This document shows, one piece after another, positions 18,067 through 27,447 of a stretch of 42,791 nucleotides of DNA. The stretch covers positions 1 through 42,791 of the forward strand of contig CAIRCM010000224.1 in NCBI GenBank assembly GCA_903877125.1, written 5' to 3'. Within the stretch, counting starts at the first letter, position 1. Each line of letters starts with the position of its first letter. A model generated the notes under the pieces. The model ran no database searches. It was not told the DNA's origin and saw only the letters and a list, made by a program, of their open reading frames with translations. This DNA is from an uncultured Acetobacteraceae bacterium. GTDB lineage: Bacteria > Pseudomonadota > Alphaproteobacteria > Acetobacterales > Acetobacteraceae. A program made the position numbers and the translations under genes.

Positions 18067-18362
18067 CGGGAGAAGACGCTTAGCGCGACCGAATGGGTTT
18101 GGCCATGTTGGCCCTTGGTCAAGCTCGGGCCTCCTCGGTGGGTTGGAAGACGGCGGTGCAGCCGAACCGACGTCCCCTGGTCGTATCCCTTTTTGGCGGC
18201 GTGCGACACTTCCGCCTCGGCTGGCCGACACCGGCGGACAGCAGCCCGGGGCAGCAGCCCGGGGCAGCAGCCCGTGGCGATCATCGCCCCACGCGGCGCA
18301 TTGGCCTATGAAGGTCCTTATCCTACAGGGAACCCGCTTCCCCCAACCAACCCCAGCACCCC
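18067..18362. other. Intergenic region between sdhE and recG
   Basis: A 296-bp region between divergent genes, expected to hold both promoters; no clear -10/-35 pair stands out. It holds a 13-bp tandem repeat at 18239-18277. Open frames crossing it have no recognisable protein character. Confidence 0.5.
18239..18277 (+). repeat. Three tandem copies of a 13-bp repeat
   Basis: CAGCAGCCCGGGG occurs at 18239-18251 and 18252-18264 exactly, and as CAGCAGCCCGTGG at 18265-18277. It lies about 85 nt upstream of the recG start. The GC-rich unit contains the self-complementary CCCGGG. It is probably a slippage array; a binding-site role is possible but unsupported. Confidence 0.9.
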
Positions 18363-20423
18363 GTGGAATCGACCGCCCCTCTCACCCCGCTCTTCGCCCC
18401 CGTCACGTCCCTCCGCGGCATCGGCCCCGCGCTGGCGACGTCGATCGCGCGCGCCGTGGGCGGGGATCGGGTGATCGATCTCCTGTTTCACATGCCAGAA
18501 TCCTACCTGGATCGCCGTAACCGCCCGAAAATCGCCGCCGCCCGCCCCGGCACCGTCGCGACCCTGGCGGTCGAAGTCGTCCGCCACGAACGACCCGCCA
18601 ACACCCGCCAACCCTGGCGGATCGTGGTGAAGGACGAAACCGGCACGGCCGAACTGGTCTTCTTCAAATTCAACCGCGAATCCCAAACACCGCCCGGCGC
18701 CAGGATCCTCGTCTCGGGCAAGATCGATACGTTCAACGGCCGCGTCACCATCGCCCATCCCGACCATTTGGTCCCGGTGGAGCAGGCCGACAGACTACCA
18801 ACGATAGAGCCAATCTGGCCGCTCACCGCCGGTCTCTGGCCGCGGCAACTGGCATCCGGCATCGCCCAGGCCATCGCCCTTCTCCCAGCGTTCCCCGAAT
18901 GGCACGACGGCCCGCTGCTGAAACGCGAGCAATGGCCGACCTTCCTCGAAGCGATCAAAGCCGTCCAAACCCCAACGGCGGAAATCCCGCCGCCAAAAAT
19001 GCGCGCTCGCCTCGCCTATGACGAATTCCTCGCCGGACAGGTCGCGCTCGCCGTCGTCCGCGGGCGGGTCCGAGCACGCCGAGGACGCGCTTTGGTCGGC
19101 GATTCCCATCTGCGCGACGCCGCCCTGCAACGTTTCGGCTTCTCACCCACCGAGGCCCAGGTGAAAGCCCTCGCCGAAATCGACGCCGATCTCGCCTCCC
19201 CCCGCCGCATGCTCCGCCTGCTGCAAGGCGACGTTGGCTCCGGCAAGACCCTGGTCGCGATCCTGGCCATGCTCCGCGCCGTCGAGGCCGGCGCCCAGGC
19301 CGCGATCATGGCGCCGACCGAGGTGCTGGCGAAGCAGCACCACCGTACCCTCACCCGCCTCTGCCCCGTCCCCGTCGCGCTCCTGACCGGCTCGGTCAAA
19401 GGCCGCGAGCGTGCCAAACTGCTGCGCGGCCTGAAGGACGGCTCCATCCCCATCGTCGTCGGCACCCATGCGCTGTTTCAGGACGCCGTCGAATACCGCG
19501 ACCTCGCGCTGGCCGTGATCGACGAACAGCACCGCTTCGGCGTCAACCAGCGTCTCACCTTGGGCGCCAAAGGCGAGCAGACCGATGTCCTGGTCATGAC
19601 CGCCACACCCATCCCCCGCACCCTGCTGCTGACCAATTGGGGGGAGATGGACGTCAGCCGCCTCACCGGCAAACCCGCCGGCCGCCAGCCGATCCGCACC
19701 ACGCTGCACTCGATGGCGACGCTGCCCGACGTGCTGGAAGGCATTGCCCGCAAGCTGGAAGCCGGCGGCCAAGTCTACTGGGTCTGCCCCCTCGTCGCGG
19801 AAAGCGAAGTCCTTGACGTCGCCGCCGCCGAGGAACGGTTCGCCGCGCTCCACGCCCGCTTCGGCGATATGGTCGGACTGGCTCATGGCCAACAAACAAC
19901 CGAAATACGCGATACCGCTTTGGCCGATTTCGCAGCCGGCAAAACCCGCCTCCTCGTCGCCACCACCGTGGTCGAGGTCGGCGTCGACGTCCCAACCGCC
20001 AGCGTCATGGTGATCGAACACGCCGAACGCTTCGGCCTCGCGCAGCTCCATCAGCTCCGCGGCCGCGTCGGGCGGGGAACGGAAGCCAGTTTTTGCCTGC
20101 TGATCCACGAGGACTGGGTGTCCGAAACCGCCCGCCGCCGCCTGACGATGCTCCGCGATACCGAAGACGGCTTCGAAATCGCCGATGAGGATTTCCGCCT
20201 CCGCGGCGGCGGCGACCTGCTTGGCACGAGACAGGCGGGCCAACCCGGCTTCCGTCTGGCCGACCCCGTGGTGCACGAGCATCTTCTCTACACCGCCCAT
20301 AAGGATGCCGCCGTCCTGCTCTCGCGCGATCCCCAACTGGCCTCGGAACGCGGCAAGGCGGTCCGGCTGCTGCTGCGCCTGTTCGAACGCACCGCGGCGA
20401 TGAAGACCTTGGCGTCCGGTTAG
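18363..20423 (+). CDS. recG: ATP-dependent DNA helicase RecG
   Basis: 686 residues with a GTG start. The N-terminal wedge/OB domain ([29 protein letters not shown]) binds branched DNA; helicase motifs follow: Walker [50 protein letters not shown], then [15 protein letters not shown]. RecG remodels stalled forks and Holliday junctions. The length is close to E. coli RecG. Its last 4 nt overlap the end of the sensor kinase gene on the other strand. Confidence 0.97.
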   Translation: MESTAPLTPLFAPVTSLRGIGPALATSIARAVGGDRVIDLLFHMPESYLDRRNRPKIAAARPGTVATLAVEVVRHERPANTRQPWRIVVKDETGTAELVFFKFNRESQTPPGARILVSGKIDTFNGRVTIAHPDHLVPVEQADRLPTIEPIWPLTAGLWPRQLASGIAQAIALLPAFPEWHDGPLLKREQWPTFLEAIKAVQTPTAEIPPPKMRARLAYDEFLAGQVALAVVRGRVRARRGRALVGDSHLRDAALQRFGFSPTEAQVKALAEIDADLASPRRMLRLLQGDVGSGKTLVAILAMLRAVEAGAQAAIMAPTEVLAKQHHRTLTRLCPVPVALLTGSVKGRERAKLLRGLKDGSIPIVVGTHALFQDAVEYRDLALAVIDEQHRFGVNQRLTLGAKGEQTDVLVMTATPIPRTLLLTNWGEMDVSRLTGKPAGRQPIRTTLHSMATLPDVLEGIARKLEAGGQVYWVCPLVAESEVLDVAAAEERFAALHARFGDMVGLAHGQQTTEIRDTALADFAAGKTRLLVATTVVEVGVDVPTASVMVIEHAERFGLAQLHQLRGRVGRGTEASFCLLIHEDWVSETARRRLTMLRDTEDGFEIADEDFRLRGGGDLLGTRQAGQPGFRLADPVVHEHLLYTAHKDAAVLLSRDPQLASERGKAVRLLLRLFERTAAMKTLASG

Positions 20424-22447
20424 CCTGCCGAAACGATCCGCTCAGCCGGAAACCGAGCCGAAACTGTGGTTCCCCGTCCGGGCTCACTCTCGAAATGCAA
20501 CGACCCGCCATGCAGCGCCAGCAGCTTCCGGGTAATCGCCAAACCCAGCCCGGTGCCGCCGAAGCGCCGACTGATCGACGCATCGACCTGCTGAAACGGC
20601 TCGCCCAAACGCGCCAGAGCCTCTTTCGCGATGCCAATTCCGGTATCGGCGACGACCAGGGAAGCCCCCCCTTCATCAACGACGACACCAATGCTGACCG
20701 TTCCCCCGGCCGGGGTGAACTTCACCGCGTTCGACAGCAGATTCAAAACGATCTGCCGCACCGCCCTGCGATCGGCGCGCAACACGACCGCGGGCAGAGG
20801 ATCGGCGATGCTGACAGTCACCTTGTCGGTCAGCGCCCGCGGCGCAATCATATTAACACAGGAACGAACAAGTTGGACCGCCTCGACCTGCTCATCCGCC
20901 ATTTCGAACTGCCCGGCCTCGATCTTGGACATGTCGAGCAGATCGTTGATAAGGTCCAGAAGATGCCGCCCGCTGCTCAGAATATCCTGTGCGAATTCCA
21001 CATACCGCGGGTCGGTCTTGCCCAATGCCTGCGCGGCGAGCAATTCCGAAAAGCCGATAATCGCGTTCAACGGCGTGCGCAGTTCATGGCTCATATTCGC
21101 CAGGAATTCCGACTTCGCCTGATTTGCCGCTTCCGCCCGGTCGCGCGCATCACGCAGTTCCTGGGCCGCGGCGACATCGGCGGTGACATCGCGCCCCGTA
21201 CCGCGATAGCCGGCGAAGGTCCCATCCGCGTCGAAAATCGGCATCCCGCTCACGCTGAGATGCTGCACCGCGCCGGACTCCCCCACACGCTGATAACGAA
21301 AGTCGCGAAACGGCCGATGCGCCTGCAAATCCGCGATGTGACCCACCCAGGACGGATCGTTCGGGTCGGCTCCAGTCTGCTCCCATCGCGTCAGGCCATC
21401 CGACGGCACCCCAGTCCGATGGCTGGGCGAGGTCGAAGAAGTCCAGGTAAACCGAAAATCCGGCCCCTGTTCCCAAAACCAGTCGGACGCCATTTCAGCG
21501 TAGTTGCGAAGTCGCTGCTCGCTCTCGCGCAGCGCGGAGCCGGAACCGACCAACGCCATGTTCTGTCGGTGCACTCGTTCGAACTGGCGAACAAGAACGT
21601 AAAACAGCAGGATCAGCCCGCCGATGCCGATGGCGGCCTGAATCTCGATATAACGAATCAACGGCTGCCACGGCGCGATTGCGGCATCCTCATGCAACGA
21701 AACATTGACGGCCAGTGGAAAATCAGACAGCGGATGGGCAGAGGTGCTGCTGCCCGAATCCGGCCAGTTCTCCGGAAACCGCACCAGCATTGTCCCGTCG
21801 CGCCGCAGCAAGGCGATCTCGCGGCTGACACCGAGGTTCAGCGCAGCGTAAAAATTCCGAAAATATCCGACATCCAGCACGGCGACGACCACGCCGACGA
21901 AATGCCCGTCGCTCCCCGCGATCGGTCTGGCCATGAAAATCACCGGCTTCGCGGTCGCTCGACTCTCGGTGGGCGCGCTCACATACAGATCCGGCTGGGT
22001 TTGACCGAGGAAAGCGCGCACATACTCCCGGTCGGAATCATCGACCGGTCCCATCCGGTTCTCGCGGGTACTGGCGATCAGCGTACCTCGGGAATCAAGC
22101 ACGATAAATGAATTCGCTTGCGGAAGATTGATCAATTGCCCCAACAGCAACGCCCGAGCATCCGCCCCACCGAAATGCGCCGCGAATGCCTTGGGGTCGT
22201 CCGCGGCCACAGCCGCCCCTTCCGCCTGGATGCGCCGCAGCCCCGCGTCCACAACCTGTAAATAGCGGGATGTTTGCGCCGCCAACACGTCGCCGAGGAT
22301 AAGCGAATCGCGCTCCATGCCGTTCAACGCGTCGCGCCGCACCGTCCCGATCAACGATTCCGAGCGCACGACGACGAGGCAAACCACCACGGCGCAGGCG
22401 GCCCATAATCGTTGGGTGGATCGAAAAAAACCGCCGGCCCCCAGCAT
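20420..22447 (-). CDS. Membrane sensor histidine kinase (Cache-like sensor, PAS, HisKA, HATPase)
   Basis: 675 residues. A membrane helix at about 12-28 and a second at about 265-290 enclose an extracytoplasmic region resembling double-Cache sensors ([35 protein letters not shown]). A PAS/PAC unit follows ([20 protein letters not shown]...[12 protein letters not shown]). The HisKA box [12 protein letters not shown] places the phospho-accepting His at 454; the ATPase has [20 protein letters not shown] and GGTGLGLAI. It ends with the ATPase domain: no receiver is fused and no response-regulator gene is adjacent, so its partner is elsewhere. The ligand is unknown. It is divergent from the DUF3574 gene. 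Confidence 0.9.
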   Translation of the reverse strand: MLGAGGFFRSTQRLWAACAVVVCLVVVRSESLIGTVRRDALNGMERDSLILGDVLAAQTSRYLQVVDAGLRRIQAEGAAVAADDPKAFAAHFGGADARALLLGQLINLPQANSFIVLDSRGTLIASTRENRMGPVDDSDREYVRAFLGQTQPDLYVSAPTESRATAKPVIFMARPIAGSDGHFVGVVVAVLDVGYFRNFYAALNLGVSREIALLRRDGTMLVRFPENWPDSGSSTSAHPLSDFPLAVNVSLHEDAAIAPWQPLIRYIEIQAAIGIGGLILLFYVLVRQFERVHRQNMALVGSGSALRESEQRLRNYAEMASDWFWEQGPDFRFTWTSSTSPSHRTGVPSDGLTRWEQTGADPNDPSWVGHIADLQAHRPFRDFRYQRVGESGAVQHLSVSGMPIFDADGTFAGYRGTGRDVTADVAAAQELRDARDRAEAANQAKSEFLANMSHELRTPLNAIIGFSELLAAQALGKTDPRYVEFAQDILSSGRHLLDLINDLLDMSKIEAGQFEMADEQVEAVQLVRSCVNMIAPRALTDKVTVSIADPLPAVVLRADRRAVRQIVLNLLSNAVKFTPAGGTVSIGVVVDEGGASLVVADTGIGIAKEALARLGEPFQQVDASISRRFGGTGLGLAITRKLLALHGGSLHFESEPGRGTTVSARFPAERIVSAG

Positions 22448-22524
22448 GCGCTACACAGAATGTCCCATTCAACAGATGCCTATGATACAGCGAAGCGATG
22501 GGTTGATCCACTGCGGAGGCAGGT

Positions 22525-22941
22525 TTGACGCGGACCTCATGGATTGCGATGGCGTTGCTGCTGCCGCTGGCGGCGTGCGCCGTCCGCCCACCGATCGCCT
22601 GCTCCACGGAAACCGGCGTCCCGATGCAGATTTACCAACTGTATTTCGGCCGAAACATCAAAGCCGGCGGGTTCGTCTCCGACAGCGATTGGACTACCTT
22701 CCGCGACACCGTGATCACCGCCAACCTCCCCGACGGCTACACGGTTCTGGATGCCGATGGGGCCTGGGCCGGGCCCGGCGGCCATCGGACCGTCAGCGAC
22801 CCCACCAAGCTCCTGATCGTCGCGCTCCCCGCCGGCCCCAACGGCGTTGCGGCGGTGACCCGTATCAGGTTGGAATACCAGCACCGCTTCTCCCAGGATC
22901 TCGTGGGCATGACAGCGCAGCCCGGCTGCGCGCTGTTCTGA
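22525..22941 (+). CDS. DUF3574-family lipoprotein
   Basis: 138 residues with a TTG start, supported by GGAGG (22515-22519) 5 nt upstream. The lipoprotein signal ends in PLAAC with the Cys at 18. The mature part YQLYFGRNIKAGGFVSDSDW, then LPDGYTVLDADGAW and KLLIVALP, fits the DUF3574 family of small secreted or lipid-anchored proteins with unknown role. It sits 20 nt upstream of the methyltransferase gene. Confidence 0.82.
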   Translation: MTRTSWIAMALLLPLAACAVRPPIACSTETGVPMQIYQLYFGRNIKAGGFVSDSDWTTFRDTVITANLPDGYTVLDADGAWAGPGGHRTVSDPTKLLIVALPAGPNGVAAVTRIRLEYQHRFSQDLVGMTAQPGCALF

Positions 22942-22961
22942 CAACAAAAGGAAACCGAACC

Positions 22962-23795
22962 ATGACAGACCACGCCAGGGACGTCGCCGGACACTACGGC
23001 AAGGGCGGCCTGCTCGACAGAATGCTCGCCGCGCTGAAACAGGCCGGCAAGGACCTCGACCGCCTCACCATCGACGACCTCGCCCCCATCGACGAATTCC
23101 ACTCCCGCCGCCGTGCCGCCACCGCCGAACTCAGCGCCCTGCTCGCCCCCACCGCCGCCGACCGCCTGATCGACATCGGTTCCGGAGTCGGCGGCCCCTC
23201 CCGTTATATCGCCGCGACATACGGCTGCCGGGTCAGCGGGGTCGACCTGACGCAGGAGTTCGTCGACACCGCAACCGCACTGACCCAGCTTGTCGGCCTT
23301 ACCCAGCGTGTCGATTTCCGCCAGGGTTCCGCGCTGGATATCCCCTTCCCCGACGCGTCCTTCGACCTTGCCTGGTCCCAGAACGTCGCCATGAACATCC
23401 AGGACCGCCCGCGCTACTACGCGGAAATGCACCGCGTGCTGAAACCCGGCGGTCGCCTCGCCATTCAGGACGTCACCCAAGGCCCCGGCGGGCCGATCGA
23501 CTTCCCCGTCATGTGGGCCGACCGTGCCGAAATCAGCTTCCTGCGCACACAGGAAGACACGCGCACCATGCTCGAAGCCGCCGGCTTTCGAGTTCAGCAC
23601 TGGATCGACAACACCGACATCGCCCGCGCCGAAGCCGCCGCCGAACGCGCCAGCATGACCGGCACCGCCTCACCGCCCATCCTCGGCATTCACGTAGTGG
23701 TCGGCCCCAGCTTTCGTGACAAGATGCGCAACGCCGGCAAGGCCCAGCAGGAGGATCGGATCCGCCTGCTGAACGCCGTGCTGATCCGCGAATGA
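22962..23795 (+). CDS. SAM-dependent methyltransferase (class I)
   Basis: 277 residues, started at 22962 after AAGGAA. The SAM site is clear: motif I LIDIGSGVGGPSRYIA (about 68-83), the acidic end of strand 2 in VSGVDLTQEF, and ALDIPFPDASFDLAWSQNVAMNI, with post-motif LKPGGRLAIQDV. Long insert regions resemble the sarcosine/dimethylglycine and tocopherol-type C/N-methyltransferases that act on small molecules, but the acceptor is not identifiable. It is followed after 29 nt by the ScfR-like regulator. Confidence 0.88.
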   Translation: MTDHARDVAGHYGKGGLLDRMLAALKQAGKDLDRLTIDDLAPIDEFHSRRRAATAELSALLAPTAADRLIDIGSGVGGPSRYIAATYGCRVSGVDLTQEFVDTATALTQLVGLTQRVDFRQGSALDIPFPDASFDLAWSQNVAMNIQDRPRYYAEMHRVLKPGGRLAIQDVTQGPGGPIDFPVMWADRAEISFLRTQEDTRTMLEAAGFRVQHWIDNTDIARAEAAAERASMTGTASPPILGIHVVVGPSFRDKMRNAGKAQQEDRIRLLNAVLIRE

Positions 23796-23824
23796 CCCCT
23801 CCCCGCCGGCAAAGGATGTAAAAA

Positions 23825-25225
23825 ATGGCCCGAGCGGTCATCGGCCGGACGGTGCGGCGGTTGAGGGGGGAACGGGCGCTGTCCCAGCAGGCCCTCGCCA
23901 CGCGCTTGGGAATCTCCGCCAGCTACCTGAACCTGATCGAGCACGACCAACGCGCCGTCACCGCGTCGTTGCTGATCAAACTCGCCGAAACCCTGCGCGT
24001 CGATCTGCGCGAACTCTCCGGCAGCCAGGAACGCCAGTTGGAAACCGGCCTGCGGGAGGCATTCTCCGACCCGCTCCTCGGCGCCGACGCCGTGCCGGAG
24101 GAGGAAATCGCCGCCATCGCCGCCGGAAGCCCCAACGCCTCCCGCGCCGTCCTCGCCCTCTACCGTGCCTGGCGCGTCGCCCGGGAGGACGCGGGCGGGA
24201 TCGCCCTGCCATCCGGCCGGAAAATCCTGCTGCCGCACGAAGAAGCCCGCGATCTCTTCGACGATCGGGGCAATTATTTCGCCACGCTCGAAGCTGCCGC
24301 CGAGGCATTGGCCGCCGAACTCGCGCCAGGCGTGCCGGCCGGAATGAACCACGCCATCGCCGAACGGCTGCGCGGAAAACACGGCGTGCGCGTCACCGTC
24401 GAACCGTTGGAGGGCACGCTCCGGCGTTACGACGTCGATGCCCGCTGGCTGGCCTTGTCGGAGGCCCTGCCGCGCGAAAGCCGTGGCTTTCACATGGCGT
24501 TCCAACTCGCCCTGCTGGAAACCCGCGACGCGGTGGAGGATGTGCTGAGGGACGCCGCCCCATCCTCCCCCGAAGCCGGCATGTTGATCCGCATCGGCCT
24601 GTTGAACTACGTCGCCGGTGCCTTGCTGATGCCCTACGTGCCCTTCGCCCAGGCGGCGTTGTCGTTGCGCCACGATATGGAAGCCGTCGCCGCCCGCTTC
24701 GGCGTGTCCTTCGAACAGGCCTGTCACCGCCTGTCCACACTGCAACGCCCGAACGCGCGCGGCGTGCCGTTCTTCTTTCTCCGCGTCGATCCCGCCGGCA
24801 ACGTGTCCAAACGCTTCTCCGCCGCTGGGTTCCCCTTCGCCCGCTACGGCGGTTCCTGCCCGCGCTGGGTCGTCCACACCGCCTTCGCCGCACCCGGCGC
24901 CGTCCAGGTCCAGGTGGCCGAGCTGCCCGATGGCGCGACCTATCTTTGTTTCGCCCGCGTCGTCTCGACGATCCAGCAACGCTGGGGGGAGCCCCGCCCG
25001 CTCTACGTCGTGGCGATGGGATGTGCACTCGCCCACGCCGGCGACGTCGCCTACGCGGATGGATTGGACCTGCAACGGGTGAAAGTCGGCATCGGGCTGT
25101 CCTGCCGGCTCTGCGACCGCCCGGATTGCCACAGCCGCGCTTTCCCGCCGCTGGAACACCGCCTCGCCGTCGACCCCACCACCGCCGGCCCATCACCCTA
25201 TCGGTTCGAGGCCAAGCGGGGGTGA
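23825..25225 (+). CDS. XRE/IrrE-type regulator, ScfR/RamB/PrpR-like
   Basis: 466 residues. The N-terminal helix-turn-helix (LSQQALATRLGISASYLNLIEHDQRA, read as residues of about 20-45) is followed by a linker, an ImmA/IrrE-like (DUF955) middle part in which the HExxH metal motif is replaced by FHMAFQLAL, and a C-terminal DUF2083-type domain with GLSCRLCDRPDCHSRAFPPL. Relatives sense short-chain acyl-CoAs (RamB, PrpR, ScfR), and PrpR carries an Fe-S cluster; the C-x2-C-x4-C run here could bind metal. No propionate or glyoxylate genes are beside it. Its targets may be the flanking methyltransferase and enolase-superfamily genes or may be elsewhere. Confidence 0.87.
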   Translation: MARAVIGRTVRRLRGERALSQQALATRLGISASYLNLIEHDQRAVTASLLIKLAETLRVDLRELSGSQERQLETGLREAFSDPLLGADAVPEEEIAAIAAGSPNASRAVLALYRAWRVAREDAGGIALPSGRKILLPHEEARDLFDDRGNYFATLEAAAEALAAELAPGVPAGMNHAIAERLRGKHGVRVTVEPLEGTLRRYDVDARWLALSEALPRESRGFHMAFQLALLETRDAVEDVLRDAAPSSPEAGMLIRIGLLNYVAGALLMPYVPFAQAALSLRHDMEAVAARFGVSFEQACHRLSTLQRPNARGVPFFFLRVDPAGNVSKRFSAAGFPFARYGGSCPRWVVHTAFAAPGAVQVQVAELPDGATYLCFARVVSTIQQRWGEPRPLYVVAMGCALAHAGDVAYADGLDLQRVKVGIGLSCRLCDRPDCHSRAFPPLEHRLAVDPTTAGPSPYRFEAKRG

Positions 25226-25279
25226 CGCCGCGCCGCGTTCGGTTATGCTCCAGCCCAACACAAAGGGAGTTACGCAGCC

Positions 25280-26377
25280 ATGAAAATCACCGCCGCCGTC
25301 GCCACCACCCTCGCGATCCCGGAAGACGATCCCCTCGCCAACATGCCCGAGGAAGTCGGCCGTACCCGCCCCGTCGTCATTTTGCGCCTGCGCACCGATA
25401 ATGGGATCGAAGGCATCGGCCTCACCTTCTACGGCGGGAAAATGACCGGCAGTCTGCACGCCGCTGTCGAAGAACTCGGGGCCCTGACCATCGGCGAGGA
25501 CCCGCTGTGCATCGAGAAAATCGTTAAAAAACTCCGCGTCGCCGCCGGCGATAATTGCGGTCCCGGCGGTATTTTCACCCTGGCCCTTTCCGCCATCGAC
25601 ATCGCGCTCTGGGACATCAAAGGCAAATTCCTCAACCAGCCCCTCTGGAAGTTGCTCGGCGGCTATCGCGACAAGGTGCCGACCTATGCGTCCGGCTCCC
25701 TCCGTCGCGGCCTGACCGATACGCAGGCGCAGCGGGCGGCACAAATCCTGGTGCAAAAGGGCTTCAAGGAAATGAAGACCCAGATGGCCCTGCCCGGCGA
25801 TCCCACACCGGCCGAGGAATGCCGCCGCGTCCGCGTCGTGCGCGAAGCGATCGGCCCGGACATCAAGCTGATGTGCGACATCAACCAACGCTGGCGCCCC
25901 GAACAGGCGATCGATATCGGCAGCCGGGTAGAGGATGTCGGTCTCTTCTGGCTCGAAGACGTAACCCGCGCCGATGACTATCAGGGCCTCGCCCGCGTCA
26001 CCGCGGCGTTGAAAACCCCGATCGCCGGCGGCGAATATTTATATGGTATCGAACCATTCCGGCAGATGATCCAGAACCATTCGGTCGATATCATCATGGT
26101 CGATATCGTCCGCGCCGGCGGCGTTTCCCAGTGGATGAAGATCGCCGGCATGGCCGAGGCCTTCAACCTGCCGGTCGTCAGTCACGTCATGCCGGAAATC
26201 CTCTGCCACGTCGTCGCCGCCTGCCCGAACGGGCTGACGGTCGAATACATGCCCTGGATGCTGGCGCTGTACGAGGAAACCCCGGCCATCGAAAACGGCA
26301 TGCTGGTCATGCCGGACAAACCCGGCCTGGGGCTGAAATTCAACGAGGACGCGATCAAGGCGTTCACGGTGTTCTAA
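25280..26377 (+). CDS. Enolase-superfamily enzyme (mandelate racemase/muconate lactonizing type)
   Basis: 365 residues with AAGGGAG upstream. The capping domain (1-120) leads to the barrel with FKEMKTQ (Lys base region), the metal ligands in LMCDIN, WLEDV and GGEYL, and a His in VVSHVMPE, as in mandelate-racemase-subgroup sugar-acid dehydratases. By family it abstracts the alpha proton of a carboxylate with Mg; an acid-sugar dehydratase is likely, the substrate unknown. It lies 54 nt after the ScfR-like gene and ends at a strong hairpin (26384-26405). Confidence 0.87.
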   Translation: MKITAAVATTLAIPEDDPLANMPEEVGRTRPVVILRLRTDNGIEGIGLTFYGGKMTGSLHAAVEELGALTIGEDPLCIEKIVKKLRVAAGDNCGPGGIFTLALSAIDIALWDIKGKFLNQPLWKLLGGYRDKVPTYASGSLRRGLTDTQAQRAAQILVQKGFKEMKTQMALPGDPTPAEECRRVRVVREAIGPDIKLMCDINQRWRPEQAIDIGSRVEDVGLFWLEDVTRADDYQGLARVTAALKTPIAGGEYLYGIEPFRQMIQNHSVDIIMVDIVRAGGVSQWMKIAGMAEAFNLPVVSHVMPEILCHVVAACPNGLTVEYMPWMLALYEETPAIENGMLVMPDKPGLGLKFNEDAIKAFTVF

Positions 26378-26383
26378 GTGGGC

Positions 26384-26405
26384 GGGAGGGGCCTCGGCCC
26401 CTCCC
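26384..26405 (+). terminator. GC-rich hairpin after the enolase-superfamily gene
   Basis: GGGAGGGGCC (26384-26393), TC, GGCCCCTCCC (26396-26405) is a perfect 10-bp inverted repeat starting 7 nt after the stop codon. No T run follows (ATTCCTGG), so it would act as a mRNA 3'-end stem or a weak terminator. Confidence 0.55.
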
Positions 26406-26590
26406 ATTCCTGGCTCGGCCCGCCCGGGCTCTCGTGCTGTCGCAGGCCCAATCAGTTCCGAAACCTGGGGTCAGGCCATAAGCGCGTTTCAAGACTATGG
26501 TTTTGTCACGCTCCCGCGCGATGTGACGGGTTATCCGCTCCAATCCGGGCCGTTGCTCTGTCCCGCGCCATTCGATCCGGCGCACCAGCC

Positions 26591-27019
26591 CTACCCCGCC
26601 CGCAGCGGATTGACGATCTCGATCCCCTCGAAGTCGCGCTCGTTATCGGTGACGACAATGCAACCGTTCGCTTCCGCGATCGCCGCGATGATCGTATCGA
26701 AGCCACTGCGCGGGCGCCCCCGAGCTTTGCCATCGGCCATGAGACGCGCCCAGATGAGCGATGCGTTTTCGTCGAATGCCAGGACTCTGCCCGCGAACAG
26801 AGCCTGTGGACCCTCGGGGCCGGAGAACCAATCGGCGAGTAGATCGCGCCGCCGACCGGGTGGCTTCTCAAGCACACCGCGGCGAAGCTCGGCAACCGTC
26901 ATGGACGCGATAAACAGATCGCCGTCCGATTGCTCTGCCATCCAGGCGATCAGCGACTTCGATGGTGCCGGCTTCGTGAAATTGCTGATGATGTTGGTGT
27001 CGAGCAGGTAACGCATCAA
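26591..27019 (-). CDS. vapC: VapC-like PIN-domain toxin
   Basis: 142 residues. The four acidic PIN residues are in place: Asp7 (LLDTN), Glu44 (TVAELRRG), Asp108 (SGFDTIIAA) and Asp125 (VVTDNERDF). By family it is a Mg-dependent ribonuclease cutting specific RNAs, often tRNA, when free. The ATG overlaps the antitoxin stop (ATGA, 27016-27019), which couples toxin to antitoxin translation. Confidence 0.93.
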   Translation of the reverse strand: MMRYLLDTNIISNFTKPAPSKSLIAWMAEQSDGDLFIASMTVAELRRGVLEKPPGRRRDLLADWFSGPEGPQALFAGRVLAFDENASLIWARLMADGKARGRPRSGFDTIIAAIAEANGCIVVTDNERDFEGIEIVNPLRAG

Positions 27020-27318
27020 ATGTCGACCGGCCGTCCTCCGTCCCGAGGGCGGGACAGGTCGAGGTCTGACCCAATGAGCGGTGACGCCATGAGCGCGCGA
27101 AGGATGCCACCTCGTGTCGGCGGCTTGCCTCCGATGGTCTGCTTGACCACAGCTCGAAGCTGGTCGGCCTCGGGGCCACCCGCGGCGAGGCAGCGTGCAA
27201 CGGTCCGGACCAGCACTCGATCAGTGTCCCGGCCGGTCACTTCGAACCGGACCACGCCCTTTTCGGCCAACCGGTTCCGGAAGTTGGCGACCGCCCGCTG
27301 CTGGGAATGCTTGGCCAT
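27016..27318 (-). CDS. Antitoxin of the VapC-like toxin
   Basis: 100 residues, starting MAKHSQQRAVANFRNRLAEKG and ending with LDLSRPRDGGRPVDI. The N-terminal half looks like a small DNA-binding domain and the C-terminal segment (GGILRALMASPLIGSDLDLSR) resembles the toxin-binding tail of PIN-associated antitoxins. It precedes the toxin gene with a 4-nt overlap. A GGAG site is present, and two overlapping palindromes cover the promoter, so autorepression is expected. Confidence 0.85.
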   Translation of the reverse strand: MAKHSQQRAVANFRNRLAEKGVVRFEVTGRDTDRVLVRTVARCLAAGGPEADQLRAVVKQTIGGKPPTRGGILRALMASPLIGSDLDLSRPRDGGRPVDI

Positions 27319-27334
27319 GGCACATCTCCGATCT

Positions 27335-27373
27335 TATATCCGGATATATATCCGCGATACCACGGAACCGCAA
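27335..27373 (-). promoter_or_regulatory. Toxin-antitoxin promoter and double palindromic operator
   Basis: On the minus strand TTGCGG (27368-27373) and TATATA (27345-27350) are 17 bp apart, about 26 nt from the antitoxin ATG. Two perfect 14-bp palindromes overlap the -10: CGGATATATATCCG (27341-27354) and TATATCCGGATATA (27335-27348). They share a half site, giving three alternating half sites. This is the arrangement expected for binding of an antitoxin or toxin-antitoxin complex. Confidence 0.75.
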
Positions 27374-27385
27374 CGCATGCCCGCC

Positions 27386-27408
27386 CGTGACACCGGCCGT
27401 CTGTCACG
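27386..27408. terminator. Hairpin after the GlcG/HbpS-like gene
   Basis: CGTGACA (27386-27392) and TGTCACG (27402-27408) are a perfect 7-bp inverted repeat with a 9-nt loop, 40 nt beyond the stop of the gene at 27448 and upstream of the toxin-antitoxin promoter. No T run follows. It could separate the two transcripts or bind a protein. Confidence 0.35.
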
Positions 27409-27447
27409 CACTTGCACAAGCGCCGGACAGTCTCCAGGCCCCAGGTC

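Noticed and set aside
16934-18520. Plus-strand frame crossing mfd, sdhE and recG
   Set aside because: It runs antisense to three recognised genes and has no domain-like sequence.
23690-25159. Minus-strand open frame (489 codons) opposite the ScfR-like gene
   Set aside because: Glycine- and glutamine-rich shadow of a coding region supported by motifs.
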